48,593 nucleotides of DNA, taken from positions 1 through 48,593 of the forward strand of contig JADFXU010000016.1 in the NCBI GenBank assembly GCA_015233365.1, written 5' to 3'. A program made the position numbers and the translations under genes. This document shows positions 23,880-33,063 of the stretch, in pieces; position 1 is the first letter of the stretch, and the number at the start of each line of letters is the position of its first letter. The notes under the pieces are model-generated. The model was given only the letters and a program-made list of their open reading frames with translations. It was not told the DNA's origin and ran no database searches. Origin of the DNA: Nitrospirota bacterium. Its GTDB lineage: Bacteria > Nitrospirota > Thermodesulfovibrionia > Thermodesulfovibrionales > Dissulfurispiraceae.

Positions 23880-24656
23880 ATGACTCATGAAAAAACAAAA
23901 CTGGTAATCGCTTCGACGACAAGCATTCAAAATTCCGGTCTTTTTGATATTTTGATACCCGCATACGAAAGGTCTACAAAATACGATATTAAGGTGGAAT
24001 TTGTAGCAGTGGGTACAGGCAAGGCCATTCGCATGGCAAAAAAGGGAGAGGCTGACCTGCTTTTTGTACACGACCCTTTCAGGGAGGAAAAGTTTGTTGC
24101 TGAAAACTACGGTGTCAATAGAAGGGCCGTGATGCACAATCATTTTGTTGTCATAGGGCCTGACAGGGATCCTGCGGGGATAAAGGGACTCAAGAATGCG
24201 GCAGGGGCTTTTGAAAACATTGCGATGAAGGGATTTCCATTTATTTCGAGGGGCGACGATTCCGGTACAAACATAAAAGAGCTGGATATATGGGACGATG
24301 CAGGCATTAATCCTAAAGGGAAAGGCTGGTATTTTGAGACAGGCGGCAAAATGGGGGATACGATTCTGGTGGCAGACCAGAAAAGGGCATATACCCTCAG
24401 CGATATGGGAACGTTTCTCAATTACGAACAGAAGGTTGAACTTAAAGTTGTTTTCCAGGGCGACCCGGTCCTCAGGAATCGGTACAGCGTTATAGCTGTG
24501 AATCCGGAAAAATTCCCGAAAGCAAAATACAGGGAGGCGATGGATTTCATCGCTTTTGTCACTTCGCAAGAGGGCCAGATCTTAATAGCGAATTATTCGA
24601 AGCACGGCGTCAACCTTTTTTATCCGGACGCAGTCCGTCTTATCCGCGATGAATAA
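23880..24656 (+). CDS. Tungstate/molybdate-type substrate-binding protein lacking a signal peptide
   Basis: 258 residues resembling TupA-type (PBP-like) ABC binding proteins: LVIASTTSIQNSGLFDILIP at the start, VAVGTGKAIRMAKKGEADLLFVH, and FISRGDDSGTNIKELDIW, regions that bind tetrahedral oxyanions. The open frame begins at MTHEKTKLVIAS, the start of the mature fold; an in-frame TAG lies 9 nt upstream and no hydrophobic leader is present. No permease or ATPase genes are adjacent. Either the leader was lost when the repeat at 23660-23820 inserted, or the protein works in the cytoplasm. Specificity for tungstate is inferred from family resemblance. Confidence 0.8.
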   Translation: MTHEKTKLVIASTTSIQNSGLFDILIPAYERSTKYDIKVEFVAVGTGKAIRMAKKGEADLLFVHDPFREEKFVAENYGVNRRAVMHNHFVVIGPDRDPAGIKGLKNAAGAFENIAMKGFPFISRGDDSGTNIKELDIWDDAGINPKGKGWYFETGGKMGDTILVADQKRAYTLSDMGTFLNYEQKVELKVVFQGDPVLRNRYSVIAVNPEKFPKAKYREAMDFIAFVTSQEGQILIANYSKHGVNLFYPDAVRLIRDE

Positions 24657-24657
24657 T

Positions 24658-24860
24658 GACGGTTTCGTAAAAAGTCCATATGCTGCGTTCCACCCCAGTA
24701 AGTCTGCGACTTACCGGGGACCCCGGGCGTTGCGCTGCATCCTTCGTCACTCGCACCCCAAAAGACTTCGGCTTTTGGGGACCCCGTGCGGCGTACAAGC
24801 AAGTACGCCTCATTCCTCAGGATTTGCGCGCCTTGCCTATGAACTTTTTACGAAACCGTC
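24658..24860. repeat. 203-bp palindromic element with nested hairpins
   Basis: Ends GACGGTTTCGTAAAAAGT and ACTTTTTACGAAACCGTC are perfect 18-bp terminal inverted repeats. Two internal hairpins are present: CCCC-GTAAG/CTTAC-GGGG (24693-24719) and CCCCAAAAG/CTTTTGGGG (24756-24780), each followed by GACCCC. It begins just after the binding-protein stop codon and ends 10 bp before the stop of the convergent TPR gene. Similar ends are, from memory, dispersed in several deltaproteobacterial and Nitrospirota genomes. Confidence 0.85.
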
Positions 24861-24870
24861 TATATTTGAT

Positions 24871-25959
24871 CTATCCTCTTGCGGGCTTCTTTACTGGTAC
24901 TTTTTTAGGGGGACGGGTCCTTAAATAATACTGGGCTTTCTTATTGCCCAACTGGGCAGCCCTTCTCATGTCCTGGTCAGCCCTGTTCCTGTTACCCATG
25001 TCATTGTGGATCATGGCCCTGTGATAATACGCATATGAATAGCCCGGATATTGACTGACAGTTCGGTTGGCTTCTGCCAGAGCCCTGTTCCTGTCACCCG
25101 TCCGCTGGAAATAAACCGTCCTGTTAAGGGCCACCTGTCTCCGGTATCTGGGATCAAGCCTGGCGGCCATTGTCAGTTCTGCAAGGGACCTTGTGCGGTC
25201 ATTCATCCTAAAATAAACAAAGCTTCTCGCGACATGAATTCTCGGTTCCTGACCGGGATTAATCAATGCGGCCTTGTTAAGGACTATAAGGGCGGATTGA
25301 TACTGGCCGGCGTTGTAATACGTCCAACTGCTCTGGACAAGAGCCAGTGTCCTGACCTGGTTGATAACGTAAGTATACTGGTTCTGATATTGGCTCCCTT
25401 GCGGCTGGCCTTCATATTGCGATTGCGGCTGTTCCCCGTATTGTCCCTGAGGCCGGTCCTGATTTTGTCCTTGCTGATTCGGGGTTTCCAGGTAGGCCAC
25501 CTGGGATTTCAAATCGTCCACTTCCTTCAACAGGTCGTCCATCTTAGCCTTGGTGTCTTCAAGTTCGGCAAGCTGGTTCTGGTCCTGCAATACTTTGCCG
25601 ATTGCCTGGGAAACCTCTTCAGGGTCTACGGTACACCTGGCCTTAATATAATACGTTTTGCCATCCCATGATTCTTTCTCTATTTCCACTCCGACTATTC
25701 CTGCAGTGATGGCAGTTATCTGGTCGGATGACAACTGGTAATCATTGACTATAGTAGTGCTGGCAACGTAAGTTCCAACCTGTTCAAGGGCAAGTCTCTT
25801 TACCTGCTCAAGGGCAATTGTTCTGCTCGAAATCCTGCTGTCAAGCTCACTGGCCTGGTAGGAGTATTCCTTTTCGATGAAAACGGGAGCAGAGGAAGCC
25901 CTGCCGCATGTGAGAGCAACTGTTAAGAATACAAAAAAAACCTTGGCTATCTTGACCAT
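24871..25959 (-). CDS. Secreted TPR-repeat protein with coiled coil
   Basis: 362 residues from the start at 25959 (GAGAGGAG upstream). A signal peptide (1-23) precedes an N-terminal domain (about 25-125: YSYQASELDSRISSRTIALEQVKRLALEQVGTYVAST) resembling the FlgT/LPP20-like repeats found in lipoproteins. A short coiled coil (about 128-158) and a Gln/Gly-rich linker (160-200) follow, then tetratricopeptide-like helices (about 215-340) with N-x-G-x-Y-x-x-A-L and PxxxxA-type spacing. The C-terminus is basic (PPKKVPVKKPARG). It is likely a periplasmic scaffold. Its partners are not evident. Confidence 0.8.
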   Translation of the reverse strand: MVKIAKVFFVFLTVALTCGRASSAPVFIEKEYSYQASELDSRISSRTIALEQVKRLALEQVGTYVASTTIVNDYQLSSDQITAITAGIVGVEIEKESWDGKTYYIKARCTVDPEEVSQAIGKVLQDQNQLAELEDTKAKMDDLLKEVDDLKSQVAYLETPNQQGQNQDRPQGQYGEQPQSQYEGQPQGSQYQNQYTYVINQVRTLALVQSSWTYYNAGQYQSALIVLNKAALINPGQEPRIHVARSFVYFRMNDRTRSLAELTMAARLDPRYRRQVALNRTVYFQRTGDRNRALAEANRTVSQYPGYSYAYYHRAMIHNDMGNRNRADQDMRRAAQLGNKKAQYYLRTRPPKKVPVKKPARG

Positions 25960-26249
25960 AAACTCCTCTCGCGGGTCATAATCGCCTACAGCCATCAATA
26001 TACCAATTAACGTCAGACATGGAATAACGCGTAAATTACTGCCTTATTTAATATATTATAACGCATTTTTCGTACCTGGTTTGACATTCAAACAGCCTAT
26101 GTCGCAACCGGGCGGACAGGGATACGGAAGCCTTTGAAAAAAACTCGATTCCCTCCAGCAGTCCTGAGCGGCCGAATTCACAGGTGCGACGCACCGGTTC
26201 AAAACAAATCGGAATATTGTTCCCTATATCGGGAAACCGGGAAATAAAT

Positions 26250-27005
26250 TCAGGGCAGGAAAGGGAACGCAGACCTTGTCAGATCAGTTTCTGCGGGATT
26301 GAATTCAGCGGTCACGAACTCTTCGGTGTCATCTGCGGCACAGATAACATTCCCGAGGGGATCGAAAATACGGGAGGCGCCTGAATAGGCTATGCCGTTG
26401 CCGTCTATTCCCGTGCGGTTGACGCCGATTACAAAACATTGGTTTTCAATCGCACGCGCCTTAAGAAGTATCTCCCAATGCTCTTTTCTTTCAGAAGGCC
26501 AGTTTGCAATGACAAACATCGCCTGTACGCGCCCGGCAACATCTCTGAAAAGCTCAGGAAATCTCAGGTCATAACATATGAAAACACTTGAAGGCATAGT
26601 ATCGATGTCAAATACTGCGGCACCGGTCCCTTCGATGAAGAATTCATTCTCCTGAACAAGAGGAAAAGAGTGCATTTTCGTGTAGGTTGCAGTGGGACGG
26701 CCTTTTCTGTCGTAAATCACTGCCATATTCCTGGCACGCCCCTCTCCAGGAGCTTTCATCGCAAAGCCGGCAATGAGATTAATGGAATTCTGACGGGCAA
26801 GTGCCGACAGATATGAAGCTGTTTCTCCGAATCCCTCTTCGGCTATAACCGGAATGTTCATGGAAAAACCCGTGGTAAATAATTCCGGAAAAACAACCAC
26901 ATCACAATTTTCCAGGGCTGACTTGCCCGCGAAGAAGGCTGCCCTTTCCAGATTAATCTTCTTCATTTCCCAGGCGCTGTCAAGCTGTATTAATGCTAAT
27001 TTCAT
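26250..27005 (-). CDS. Carbon-nitrogen hydrolase (omega-amidase-like)
   Basis: A 251-residue nitrilase-superfamily enzyme with the Glu-Lys-Cys triad: Glu41 (FPELFTTGF), Lys110 (TKMHSF) and Cys144 (ICYDLRFPELFR). The FPELFTTGFS and KMHSFP motifs resemble YafV/omega-amidases that hydrolyse alpha-ketoglutaramate or alpha-ketosuccinamate as metabolite repair. The length is typical. The neighbouring genes give no extra clue. The 290 bp upstream of its 3' neighbour (25960-26249) hold no gene; only a short GGTGCG-A-CGCACC palindrome is visible there. Confidence 0.87.
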   Translation of the reverse strand: MKLALIQLDSAWEMKKINLERAAFFAGKSALENCDVVVFPELFTTGFSMNIPVIAEEGFGETASYLSALARQNSINLIAGFAMKAPGEGRARNMAVIYDRKGRPTATYTKMHSFPLVQENEFFIEGTGAAVFDIDTMPSSVFICYDLRFPELFRDVAGRVQAMFVIANWPSERKEHWEILLKARAIENQCFVIGVNRTGIDGNGIAYSGASRIFDPLGNVICAADDTEEFVTAEFNPAETDLTRSAFPFLP

Positions 27006-27121
27006 GTCACGTCACCTCAAAACTGTCATTCCACCCCAAAAAGTCTTACGACATTATCCTGCAGAAGGATCGAATAATTATCTTTTAACTCCTTTATAGG
27101 AAAGACGTGGCGGCAGAAACG

Positions 27122-27493
27122 CTATTGATCGAGAAACGTCTTGATCATATCCAGAAAATTCTTGTTATCGATCGGCTTTGAGATGTATCCATCAAAGCCC
27201 TTTTCAAGAAAGATGTCCCGCTCGCCTTTCATCGCATAGGCGGTAACAGCGATGATCTTGATATCCCTTGTCTCTTCATGAGACCGCAGCGCTGAGGCAA
27301 CGCAAAGACCGTCCATGCCCGGCAACTGGATGTCGAGCAGTATAATGTCGGGCTTTTCGCTCCTGGCAAGTTCGACAGCGTATGACCCCTCTGTGGCACA
27401 TAGGCACTCATAGTTGCGGAGACTCAGAAGGTCGGTAAAGAGTTCCATATTAATCGGATTATCCTCTACAATGAGTATCTTACGCTTGTGCAT
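27122..27493 (-). CDS. Single-domain response regulator (DivK/CheY-like)
   Basis: A 123-residue receiver domain with the acidic pair (VEDN), the phospho-acceptor Asp in DIILLDIQLPGMDG, Thr in AVTAY and Lys in ISKPID. No output domain. Its start codon overlaps the 3' end of the hybrid kinase gene by 14 nt, so the two are co-translated and this is the probable final phosphate receiver of that kinase. VEDNPINMEL is typical of DivK-like relays. Confidence 0.95.
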   Translation of the reverse strand: MHKRKILIVEDNPINMELFTDLLSLRNYECLCATEGSYAVELARSEKPDIILLDIQLPGMDGLCVASALRSHEETRDIKIIAVTAYAMKGERDIFLEKGFDGYISKPIDNKNFLDMIKTFLDQ

Positions 27494-30400
27494 AGTCCTC
27501 TACCCTTCCTCCGCCCTTGGCCTTCGCATTTCTCATTGTTTGATGAGCCTTAAACACTATGTCTTCAGGACCGGAGGCGTCATCAGGATAATTCACAACG
27601 GTTATACTTGCGGTTATCTTGCCCCGGGGCATGGTCTCTGCACCGAAAAATGGATAGGTATCGATGTATGAGAGGATTCTTTGAGCTACGTGCTCCGCAG
27701 TTTCTTTCAGCGTATTGGACAGTATAAGTGCGAACTCGTCAAAGCCGTAACGCACCACAATGTCGGAACCGCGGAGCGTTTTACAAAGAAATTCCGCTAT
27801 TTTCTTTATACAGATGTTGGCCCTGCTGATTCCGTATACATTGACGTATTCGGTAAAATGATCGAGATCAAGCATCAACACTGTTAGGGTATTTTTATAC
27901 CGCTCGGCCCTGCATACCTCCTGTGCAAGGCGCAGCTGAAAATATGAGTGGTCGAACAGTCCGCTTACCTCGTCGATGAGTCCTGCCCTCCCGGCATGGG
28001 TAACCTCGAGATCCCTCACGTGCATAAGAAGGTCTTCCTTTGTAAAATGACTTTTTAGTATAAAGCTTTCGACCTTCCCCGCAAGCCTGAGTCTGTCATC
28101 CATGGTCAGATCTTTTGCCGTCAGAATAAGGATTGGTATATCGATGGTGACGGGATTACTCCTGAGCATATAGGCAACTTCGAATCCGTCAACCTCCGGC
28201 ATCATCAGGTCAAGAATAATCAGATCGGGCTTGTAGGCAACAGCCTTTTCAAACCCGGACCTGCCCTCGTTGGCGGTGATTACGCTGTATCCTTCAGGCT
28301 CGAGAAACGATACCAGCAGTTCGAGGGCATCATAATGGTCGTCTATGCAGAGAATATTAACCGTCTTTTTTGTCTTTTTTGAGGCAAAATTAAACTCCTC
28401 AAGCTTTTTCAGGAGGCCGGCTTTGCACAACGGTTTTACCAGGTAGTCCGATGCGCCAAGGGCGAAACCGAGTTCACGGTTGTCGATAACGGATGAGATA
28501 ATTACAGGGATATCTTTGAGTTCGGCGTCAGACTTCAGCTCATTGAGAATCTCCCAGCCATCCTTGCCGGGCAGCATTACATCCAGAATAACGGCAAAGG
28601 GCTTGAGTTCCCGTATACGGCTTATTACAGTATCGCCATTGCCGGAATGTGCGACCCGGTACCCTCCCTGGGCCAGATAAAGCATCACCAGTTCAGAGGT
28701 CGCGGGATCATCCTCAACTACAAGGATAAGAGGGTAGTCCGTCTTTCGCCCCTTCCGGACATCAAAATCAAAAATAATACCTTCTTTTTTCACCTGCTGC
28801 ACTATATCACAGGCGGGAGTTGCGCTGTCCGCCAGAGGCAAACGAATAGTAAAAGTGCTGCCCATGCCTTCCCTGCTCTCGACAAAAATCTCTCCTCCGT
28901 GAAGCTCCACAAGTCTTTTCGTGAGGGGGAGCCCGAGGCCGGTGCCCTCGTATCTCCTCGAGTAACTGCTGTCGACCTGCACGAATTCAGAGAATATCAT
29001 TTCCTGGTGCTCTTTTCTGATACCGATGCCGCAGTCTTTAACAGAAAGCTCCAGGCAGGCGTCAACCCCGGGAAATGTTTTCGGGTCAAGAACAGGGGTC
29101 CCCTGGCGGTATTCGACAATCTCTGTTATTAAAACGATATCTTTCTCTTCCGGGCTGAACTTTACGGCATTGGAAAGCAGGTTATATAGGATCTGTTTGA
29201 ATTTTATCTTGTCGGCCCTGATTAATGATCTCGCATCAGAGATGCTGAGGAGAATCTTCTGCTTTTTCCTTTCGGCGAGCGACCGTATAACAGTCTCGAC
29301 CTCCGATATTGCCTGAGCCACATCAAAGCTCTCGTAGTGCAGATCCATTTTACCGGATTCTATCTTTGCTATGTCGAGGATATTGTTTATCAGTTGGAGC
29401 AGATGGCTTCCGGAGTTGTATATATTGGCTACATGCTTACTTTGTTTTTCCGTAAGGGGACCGAATGACTCGTCCGCAAGGATATTGGAAAAGCCTAAAA
29501 TGGAGTTAAGAGGAGTCCGCAACTCATGGCTCATGGTGGAAATGAACTGGCTCTTGAGTCTGTTCGACTGTTGCAACTCCCTGTTTGCCTTTTCGAGGTC
29601 CTTTGTCCTTTCGATCACCTTCTCTTCCAGCCTTTCATTGAGTTCCTGAAGCTCCAGGTTCCTTTCATCTATGGCCCTCTCAAGCATCTTCTTTTCGGTG
29701 ATATCTTTGCTTATTCCCACCGTACCATGTATTTTGCCGTCGCCATTTCTTATATAGGAGAGTGTAAGGCTTACCTCGATAATCCGTCCGTCCTTTGTCT
29801 TTAAATGGGTCTCATGGTTGGATACAAAGCCCTCTTTCTGCAGTATTTCCATGATGGAGTGCCTCTCCTCTGGCCGCACCCAGAGTTCTTCCGCCATAGT
29901 TCCCGCAATCTCTTCACGCGAATAGCCAAGAATCCTCGAAGCTCCGGAATTGAACTCGACAATCCGCCCATCGGTATCGGTAGTTACGATGACGTCCGCA
30001 GAATTGTCCAGGACATTTTTCAGATATGTCCTGGTTTCGGAGATAACCTCCATGGTCTTAAACTTTTCAATGGCGTACGCGGCCTGGATACCAAGGAGTG
30101 TGATAAACTCTATCTCTCTCTCTGTCCAGGCCCGAGGCCGAAAATCATCTATATAGAGGATGCCGGTAATGTGTTCATTGGCAAAGAGAGGAACCGCAAC
30201 AAGGCTCTTTATCCCCTCTTTCAGCAGCACTGCATTATCGACAAAAGAATATCCGGCTACGTCCGAGATCACTGTGGGCACCCTTTTCCCGAGGATGTGG
30301 TCGGTCATGCCGCCTTTACGTCTTTTCCAGGCGGAAACCTGCGAAAAGTCCGCTGAAAATCCCACCGATGCCATAAGAGTAAGATATCCTGTGTCTTCAT

Positions 30401-30893
30401 CGTAAAGCGCCAGACTTCCGGAAGGCGCCTTCAGTGTCCTGAGCGCCTCAGTCAGAAGCGTATCGAGGACCGCTTCCAGCCTATCGGACGAAGTGAGGGC
30501 CACACCTATGCGGTAAAGTTCCCTTGTTTCGTCGAGGAGGAGTTTTACCTCCTCCTTTGCCACTCGCCTTTTTTCGACCAAGTCCCATATCAATCTTGCG
30601 CTTTCACCGTCAATAATCTTTGTTGACGGTGACTTGTACTTGAAGAACTCCTGGATCAGATCTTCCCTGCCGGTCACATTAATGACGATATCCGGCGATT
30701 TGACAAGGAGTTCCCTGAAATCGGATGTTGTGAAGATATTGAGACGTTTTGCCATCTCAAGGCCAGGTGCAGAGGGATTATTATCGGCGATACCGATAAT
30801 AGTGATGTCGGAATCGCTTGAGAGAATGGAAAGCAGAGCACTCCCACCCCTGCCGGCCCCTATTATCGCAATGCTTCCGACAAAAATAGACAT
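27480..30893 (-). CDS. Hybrid sensor kinase: Rossmann-GAF-PAS-HisKA-HATPase-REC-REC-GGDEF
   Basis: 1137 residues, no transmembrane segment. Domains: Rossmann-like (about 5-110) with GxGxxG at 12-17 (IGAGRGGSALL) and acidic Asp37 (IADNN); GAF (135-285); PAS (290-405, with the sequel DITEKK); coiled coil (405-448); HisKA with His456 (MSHELRTPLN); HATPase (545-690; NLLSNAVKFS, GTGLGLPL); receiver 1 with Asp771; receiver 2 with Asp895; C-terminal diguanylate-cyclase domain (about 975-1130) whose signature reads RYGFDEF instead of RYGGDEF. The enzyme probably senses a cytoplasmic nucleotide, redox or metabolite state. The altered GGDEF loop may impair cyclic-di-GMP synthesis. It is followed by an overlapping single receiver gene. 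Confidence 0.93.
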   Translation of the reverse strand: MSIFVGSIAIIGAGRGGSALLSILSSDSDITIIGIADNNPSAPGLEMAKRLNIFTTSDFRELLVKSPDIVINVTGREDLIQEFFKYKSPSTKIIDGESARLIWDLVEKRRVAKEEVKLLLDETRELYRIGVALTSSDRLEAVLDTLLTEALRTLKAPSGSLALYDEDTGYLTLMASVGFSADFSQVSAWKRRKGGMTDHILGKRVPTVISDVAGYSFVDNAVLLKEGIKSLVAVPLFANEHITGILYIDDFRPRAWTEREIEFITLLGIQAAYAIEKFKTMEVISETRTYLKNVLDNSADVIVTTDTDGRIVEFNSGASRILGYSREEIAGTMAEELWVRPEERHSIMEILQKEGFVSNHETHLKTKDGRIIEVSLTLSYIRNGDGKIHGTVGISKDITEKKMLERAIDERNLELQELNERLEEKVIERTKDLEKANRELQQSNRLKSQFISTMSHELRTPLNSILGFSNILADESFGPLTEKQSKHVANIYNSGSHLLQLINNILDIAKIESGKMDLHYESFDVAQAISEVETVIRSLAERKKQKILLSISDARSLIRADKIKFKQILYNLLSNAVKFSPEEKDIVLITEIVEYRQGTPVLDPKTFPGVDACLELSVKDCGIGIRKEHQEMIFSEFVQVDSSYSRRYEGTGLGLPLTKRLVELHGGEIFVESREGMGSTFTIRLPLADSATPACDIVQQVKKEGIIFDFDVRKGRKTDYPLILVVEDDPATSELVMLYLAQGGYRVAHSGNGDTVISRIRELKPFAVILDVMLPGKDGWEILNELKSDAELKDIPVIISSVIDNRELGFALGASDYLVKPLCKAGLLKKLEEFNFASKKTKKTVNILCIDDHYDALELLVSFLEPEGYSVITANEGRSGFEKAVAYKPDLIILDLMMPEVDGFEVAYMLRSNPVTIDIPILILTAKDLTMDDRLRLAGKVESFILKSHFTKEDLLMHVRDLEVTHAGRAGLIDEVSGLFDHSYFQLRLAQEVCRAERYKNTLTVLMLDLDHFTEYVNVYGISRANICIKKIAEFLCKTLRGSDIVVRYGFDEFALILSNTLKETAEHVAQRILSYIDTYPFFGAETMPRGKITASITVVNYPDDASGPEDIVFKAHQTMRNAKAKGGGRVEDYAQA

Positions 30894-31088
30894 GATAAAA
30901 GAATCGCTCTCCTTTTATCCATATACTAAACTATGGACAATATTAGGAGGATTCATGGGCTGCTGTCAAGTATAGATTAATCCATTGAAGGTTTCTGACT
31001 CACGTTGTCCCTGTAAAACAGACATGGACCTATAGAATAAGGACAAATAAACAGCAAGTTGCAAGTGTTATATGGTATATTTAATATT

Positions 31089-31787
31089 ATGACCCTCAGC
31101 GAAAAACGCGCCGGTTCTTCACAACTTGCTTTCAGCTTCGAACATGACCGGGAGGTCCTTGTGCGCATCCTGGAAAGGACCGTAGGGATGCCTGTCTTGC
31201 TTGTGCTGACGGATAATTCGAGCAGCATGCTTTCGTTCAGAAAGAGTGGGGCAGTGGCCTGCGTAAGACTGCACAGGATGTTTCTCTGCGCCGATGAAGG
31301 CATTCTCAAAGAGATTGCTTCATTTATTAAACGCGGCAGGGGGAACATGTCCGGATTCAGGGCCTTTGTGAATGAAATGCGCGATACTATCAGGCGTAAG
31401 CCCCCCAGGTCTTTTCCCGCAATGACACAAGGCAAGCACTATGATCTGCACTCAATATTTGAACGGCTCAACCATGAATATTTCGAGGGAAGGCTTAACT
31501 CTGTCATAACGTGGGGGAACAGCAGTTCGAGAAAAGTCGTGAGAAAACGGACACTGGGCAGTTTCAGCAGTCAAACCAATATTATAAGGATCAATCCCGT
31601 CCTTGATAAAAAGACGGTGCCGAGCCACTATCTCGAATTCATCGTTTACCATGAAATGCTTCATGCTGATATGGGCACTGAAAGGAGAAACGGCAGACGG
31701 GCGGTCCATACGAGGGATTTCAGAAAGCGGGAACGGGCTTTCAGGGATTTTGACGAGGCCCTGCGCTACGAGAAAACCGGGATATAA
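31089..31787 (+). CDS. SprT-like zinc metalloprotease
   Basis: A 232-residue protein whose C-terminal half is a SprT-like domain: His188-Glu189-x2-His192 (VYHEMLHADMG), with His207 (RRAVHTRDF) as probable third zinc ligand. HSIFERLNHEYFEGRL, at about 121-136, is the typical SprT opening. The N-terminal 110 residues are unassigned and basic (LHRMFLC...FIKRGRGNMSGF). Members act on DNA-protein crosslinks (Spartan) or are uncharacterised. The ATG at 31089 is used. Its 3' end overlaps the convergent CCA-type gene by 47 bp. Confidence 0.87.
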   Translation: MTLSEKRAGSSQLAFSFEHDREVLVRILERTVGMPVLLVLTDNSSSMLSFRKSGAVACVRLHRMFLCADEGILKEIASFIKRGRGNMSGFRAFVNEMRDTIRRKPPRSFPAMTQGKHYDLHSIFERLNHEYFEGRLNSVITWGNSSSRKVVRKRTLGSFSSQTNIIRINPVLDKKTVPSHYLEFIVYHEMLHADMGTERRNGRRAVHTRDFRKRERAFRDFDEALRYEKTGI

Positions 31788-33063
31788 TCTCCCTGGCAGC
31801 CTCTAACCCATCTTCTTTCGTGTTGATTTTCCCCTCAAGGATATTATCCTCCAGTTCGGACAGTATGAGTTTGAATTGAGGGGAGGGGGTCAGGCCGAAT
31901 TCCGTTATAAGATCATCGCCCGTAATCATTCTGATCAGCGACATCCGCGGCATGACCTCCTTGAGATATAGTGAAAGCATGTCGTTTAAAAATGGTAGAA
32001 TCCAGCCTCCAGCCCCGACAGCAGCCAGGACAACTGCCGGATAAACATTATCTCTCGCAACTTTGAGAAACCTTATGATGCCGGTTTCTCCGGACCCTGC
32101 TGCGGCCATTGATAAAATGTTCTTGTGTCCTGACGTGATGAACGAAATAAATTCAGCCTCTTTGTTAGACATTTTCAGCCGTGATACGGCTCCCATCACG
32201 CGTGCTTCTCCTGAAAACAGCGCAGCCAGTTTCAGGCATATCCTCCTTTCAGTATGTTCGAAGAATGCAAGGATATGTTCGGAGGCAAAGGGGAAATAAG
32301 GGGCCGGATCGGCCAGAATGCCCTCGCATTGTCCATAAAATGGAATGCCCTGCTTCATACTATTGCCGGGACTGCTCAAAAATTCGGGAAACAATACCCG
32401 AACGATGCCGTCGTCTTCCATGCTGTTCATTATTTCATGGGAATTACCGAGTGACATTATGTGCCGTAATTCTTCGGCTATACGCTCTACCGCAACATCT
32501 TTGAGCAATACGTTATATTTATTGACGGCTTGACGGGTATTTTTTTCGATTGAAGCACGCAGCACGGCTGAGAAACGATAGATTCGTATGATCCGCAACG
32601 GGTCGTTAACAATATTTCTCTCGGAGACCATCCTGATAATCCCGGCCCCAAGGTCTTTTCCCCCGCCAAAAGGATCGATTACATGTGGGGATTCCGATCC
32701 CCATTCACGCAAGGGCAGAGCCATTGCATTGATAGTCATATCACGGTCTGCGAGGTCAGCTGTAATCGAGTGTCCTCTCATGGCTGATATATCGAGGAAT
32801 ACGCCATCCTTTACAACCCTGGCAATGCCGAACGCGCTGTCAAGGAGGACAAAAGAACTGCCAGAATAATGCGCAAACTCCTTCGAGATTTCGAGGGCAT
32901 CTCCGGCTACCGCAAGGTCAATGTCTTTTGTCTCGACTCCGGAGAGCATATCGCGGACTGCGCCGCCGACAATATAAGCATCGTCAGCAATGCCTTTTTT
33001 CAAGGCGAAGTCCTTAAAGAGAACGAGGAGGGGGTGCATTTGTGTTCTTTTAAGTGCTGACAT
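31741..33063 (-). CDS. CCA-adding enzyme / poly(A) polymerase family nucleotidyltransferase
   Basis: 440 residues from the ATG at 33063 (AGGAGG 8 nt upstream; the frame extends further to 33135 but lacks support). Class II nucleotidyltransferase head: IVGGAVRDMLSG then KDIDLAVAG, where Asp47 and Asp49 are the catalytic pair. The neck has DRDMTINAMALPL and NDPLRIIRIYRFSA. The body includes an HD-like helical region without a clear HD motif. The enzyme adds or repairs the CCA end of tRNA (or adds A); which one cannot be told from sequence. The encoded CCA of the tRNA-Ser here would still need repair. Confidence 0.9.
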   Translation of the reverse strand: MSALKRTQMHPLLVLFKDFALKKGIADDAYIVGGAVRDMLSGVETKDIDLAVAGDALEISKEFAHYSGSSFVLLDSAFGIARVVKDGVFLDISAMRGHSITADLADRDMTINAMALPLREWGSESPHVIDPFGGGKDLGAGIIRMVSERNIVNDPLRIIRIYRFSAVLRASIEKNTRQAVNKYNVLLKDVAVERIAEELRHIMSLGNSHEIMNSMEDDGIVRVLFPEFLSSPGNSMKQGIPFYGQCEGILADPAPYFPFASEHILAFFEHTERRICLKLAALFSGEARVMGAVSRLKMSNKEAEFISFITSGHKNILSMAAAGSGETGIIRFLKVARDNVYPAVVLAAVGAGGWILPFLNDMLSLYLKEVMPRMSLIRMITGDDLITEFGLTPSPQFKLILSELEDNILEGKINTKEDGLEAAREIISRFSRSAGPRQNP

